Positions 42,653 through 44,215 of a stretch of DNA of 44,215 nt are shown one piece after another. The notes under the pieces were generated by a model that was given only the letters and a program-made list of their open reading frames with translations, had not been told where the DNA came from and ran no database searches. The DNA comes from an uncultured Bacteroidales bacterium (lineage in GTDB: Bacteria; Bacteroidota; Bacteroidia; Bacteroidales; WCHB1-69), in the NCBI GenBank assembly GCA_946186495.1, contig CAMHNQ010000023.1, forward strand, positions 1-44,215. The letters run 5' to 3'. Position 1 is the stretch's first letter. Every line of letters starts with the position of its first letter. The position numbers and the translations under genes were made by a program.

Positions 42653-43309
42653 TCAACTTTTTTTAGGGATGCGCACAAAATATCTTAATGGTTGTCTCAT
42701 TTTTATGATATTGAATAATAAAGAACGTTTTTTTTCACTTATTTTTTCACAGTAAATATTCAACAAATTCTCCAATAAATGCCTACAGGTATCATCCAAA
42801 CAACACAACACAAGTACATTTGTATAATCGCGGTGTCGTGAAAACTTTATAAATAATAAAAAGGCTGCACGCATTTGCGCGTAAATACTACATTGGTTAT
42901 CATATATGATTTCCTCTAACAATCTTACTGTTTGACTGTTGATTCTCAAATTATTATCTATCATGTAATCTATCGTTGACATTACTACATAGTCCTCGTC
43001 TTCTCCTCGTTTTCTTAAAAAAGACATCCAAATTCTTGCGGGAATTTTTATTCCCCATTTTGCTGAGAAATCAATCAAATCAGAGAGAAACAATGCATCT
43101 TCGTCATTAAAATGAAGGAAAATAAATTCTTTAATTATGGCAAGATTATTTCTATTAAAATTTTCATATTCTAAAAGAAAATCTCCCAAAAAAGTTTTAT
43201 CCTTGTAGGACAATATTTCACAGACATCGACATCTTTCAAGGACTTATTCTTGACATATGTCGACAAATCTTGAATATTAGCATTTATAGATGGAAATAC
43301 TTTGACCAT
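42653..43309 (-). CDS. Unknown alpha-helical protein directly downstream of RHS, candidate immunity protein
   Basis: 218 residues with no signal peptide. The sequence is mostly helical with leucine-rich amphipathic stretches (ALFLSDLIDFSAKWGI, TVRLLEEIIYD, LLENLLNIYCEKI), reminiscent of HEAT-like helical repeats. That resemblance is by eye only. It starts 6 bp after the RHS stop codon, the typical place for an immunity gene, and is AT-rich like its neighbours. A cytoplasmic antitoxin role is inferred from position. Confidence 0.6.
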   Translation of the reverse strand: MVKVFPSINANIQDLSTYVKNKSLKDVDVCEILSYKDKTFLGDFLLEYENFNRNNLAIIKEFIFLHFNDEDALFLSDLIDFSAKWGIKIPARIWMSFLRKRGEDEDYVVMSTIDYMIDNNLRINSQTVRLLEEIIYDNQCSIYAQMRAAFLLFIKFSRHRDYTNVLVLCCLDDTCRHLLENLLNIYCEKISEKKRSLLFNIIKMRQPLRYFVRIPKKS

Positions 43310-43315
43310 TATGCT

Positions 43316-44215
43316 TTATTTTTTTGCTTTATTTTTTGATCTCTGCTTCCTTTTGTCCTTTGAAAGCCGAGAACGTCCTTCAAGTGTATTCTTCTCATGC
43401 TTTTTTAGTTTTAGGAGTTCTTGTTTTGAGATTGTACCATTAGATTTCTTTTCTTTTAAACATTCATATTCCTCTTCTGACAATTTTCCATTATTTATTC
43501 CACGTTGGGACATTTGCATAGTTACAGGGGGCAACTCAGTTCGAGTGTCTCCTTTAAACAACACTGGAAATACCGAGAGGATAGACCAAACAGGACTCAC
43601 GGCAGCAGTAATACACTCAATTACATTTCCCAATACAAATGTGAAAGGAAACGTTAAAACAGTGGCTTTCGATTTCGTATTTAAAGCAACATTTTCTTTC
43701 TTCGAAGATGTGTTAGATGACGGTTTAGGAGTGATTACAACCTCTGGTAGTTCTTGAGGATTGTTTTGGTCAGTAGGTGGGTGAGGCGGTTCTTCTAATA
43801 GTCTATTCATAAAATCTACAAAATCCTCGCCATAAAAATCAATTAAAGATAGCGGATTATTGTTGCAGTACACATATGGGCTCAACGACGGATACTTGTC
43901 ACTCATCGGGTCGATGCTTATCCAGATGCTCAAGTCGGAGGAGTAGTAGCGTGACCCAAAGTAGGAGTACCCCGTTTCTGCGTCTTTCTCCTTGGCACTA
44001 AAAGTGTAACGCACGCCGTCAAAATCATTCAAACGTTGGTTTACAAAATCCTCGCCCCAAGGCAGGTAATGCAAGTGCTGCACGGCGGAGCCGTCAGAGA
44101 AGGTTATCCATGAGGAAGAACCAAGATGGTCGGGGTGGCGGGTCCAATTAGGAATTAGCAATGAGGAATTAGGAATGCCTACGACCGTAAACGAACCCGC
44201 ACACACGCAGGCCGT
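43316..44215 (-). CDS. RHS repeat-associated core protein, C-terminal part (runs off window)
   Basis: About 299 residues are visible. The frame stays open to the right edge, so the internal GTG at 44206 need not be a start. A heptamer-encoded IPNSSLL/IPNW is followed by the RHS core (HPDHLGSSSWIT, HYLPWGEDF, YTFSAKEKDAETGYSYFGSRYY, SIDPMSDKYPSLSPYVYCNNNP). The tip begins after this core, where IDFYGED replaces the usual VDPNG. It contains a linker ELPEVVITPKP, a hydrophobic stretch (about 20 residues around FPFTFVLGNVIECI) and a strongly basic C-terminus (KDKRKQRSKNKAKK). The toxic activity, if any, is not recognisable. Confidence 0.8.
   Translation of the reverse strand, partial: TACVCAGSFTVVGIPNSSLLIPNWTRHPDHLGSSSWITFSDGSAVQHLHYLPWGEDFVNQRLNDFDGVRYTFSAKEKDAETGYSYFGSRYYSSDLSIWISIDPMSDKYPSLSPYVYCNNNPLSLIDFYGEDFVDFMNRLLEEPPHPPTDQNNPQELPEVVITPKPSSNTSSKKENVALNTKSKATVLTFPFTFVLGNVIECITAAVSPVWSILSVFPVLFKGDTRTELPPVTMQMSQRGINNGKLSEEEYECLKEKKSNGTISKQELLKLKKHEKNTLEGRSRLSKDKRKQRSKNKAKK
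44147..44174 (+). repeat. Heptamer array ATTAGGA x4 within RHS gene
   Basis: ATTAGGA, ATTAGCA, ATGAGGA and ATTAGGA in 7-bp register. It encodes IPNSSLL/IPNW on the minus strand and is related to the array at 41559-41586. Confidence 0.85.

Noticed and set aside
44204..44206. GTG at 44206 as the start of the right-hand RHS protein
   Set aside because: The frame is open to the window edge and RHS proteins are much longer, so the gene almost certainly starts outside the window.
39410..44215. Right-hand attachment site (copy of the tRNA-Ser 3' end) inside the window
   Set aside because: I saw no second copy of the tRNA end between 39500 and 44215. If it exists it lies beyond the window.

Overview
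The window looks like chromosomal DNA from an anaerobic, probably host-associated member of the Bacteroidales. Five large secreted proteins end in the Por/type IX secretion (T9SS) C-terminal sorting domain. Promoters repeatedly match the Bacteroidetes sigma factor -7 box TAnnTTTG. A HydE [FeFe]-hydrogenase maturase points to anaerobiosis, and LpxC/LpxD show a Gram-negative lipid A pathway. No species assignment is possible from sequence alone.

Layout. 1-394: tail of an unknown gene and a hairpin-rich spacer. 395-6283 (minus): two T9SS proteins flanking a tRNA-dihydrouridine synthase. 6438-10490 (plus): an Mpv17-like membrane protein, a YugP-type zinc peptidase, a DUF4831-like secreted protein, a lipoprotein and a TIGR01212-type radical SAM protein. 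10631-15315: comM followed by an accessory pocket. The pocket holds inverted clusters of REP-like palindromes, a REP-associated (RAYT/IS200-like) transposase, a DUF4143-type ATPase, a second degenerate copy of the comM 3' end, and a four-helix-bundle (23S intervening-sequence protein-like) gene bounded by inverted repeats. 15323-16387 (minus): a membrane-anchored LytTR regulator with an 11-bp direct repeat upstream. 16685-34484 (plus): three consecutive T9SS adhesin-like genes, the last encoding 3,713 residues made of 13 jelly-roll/fibronectin III units. 34680-37236 (plus): a prolyl-tRNA editing deacylase, hydE and mtgA. 37306-39251 (minus): lpxD-lpxC. 39410-39496: tRNA-Ser(GCU), followed by a truncated tyrosine recombinase. 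40020-44215 (minus): an RHS locus with one RHS C-terminus running off the window, two candidate partner genes, then a displaced RHS tip with its own candidate partner.

How the parts relate. The T9SS proteins would be exported across the outer membrane by a secretion system encoded elsewhere. The LytTR gene is divergent from the large adhesin cluster and shares a 0.3-kb control region with it, so it is a candidate regulator. The comM pocket and the tRNA-Ser/RHS end are the two accessory regions. The most striking structure not tied to any gene is a set of short tandem arrays with different sequences but always a 7-bp period. They lie at gene edges, at RHS module joints, at both ends of the four-helix-bundle cassette, and even inside a coding T9SS sorting domain.
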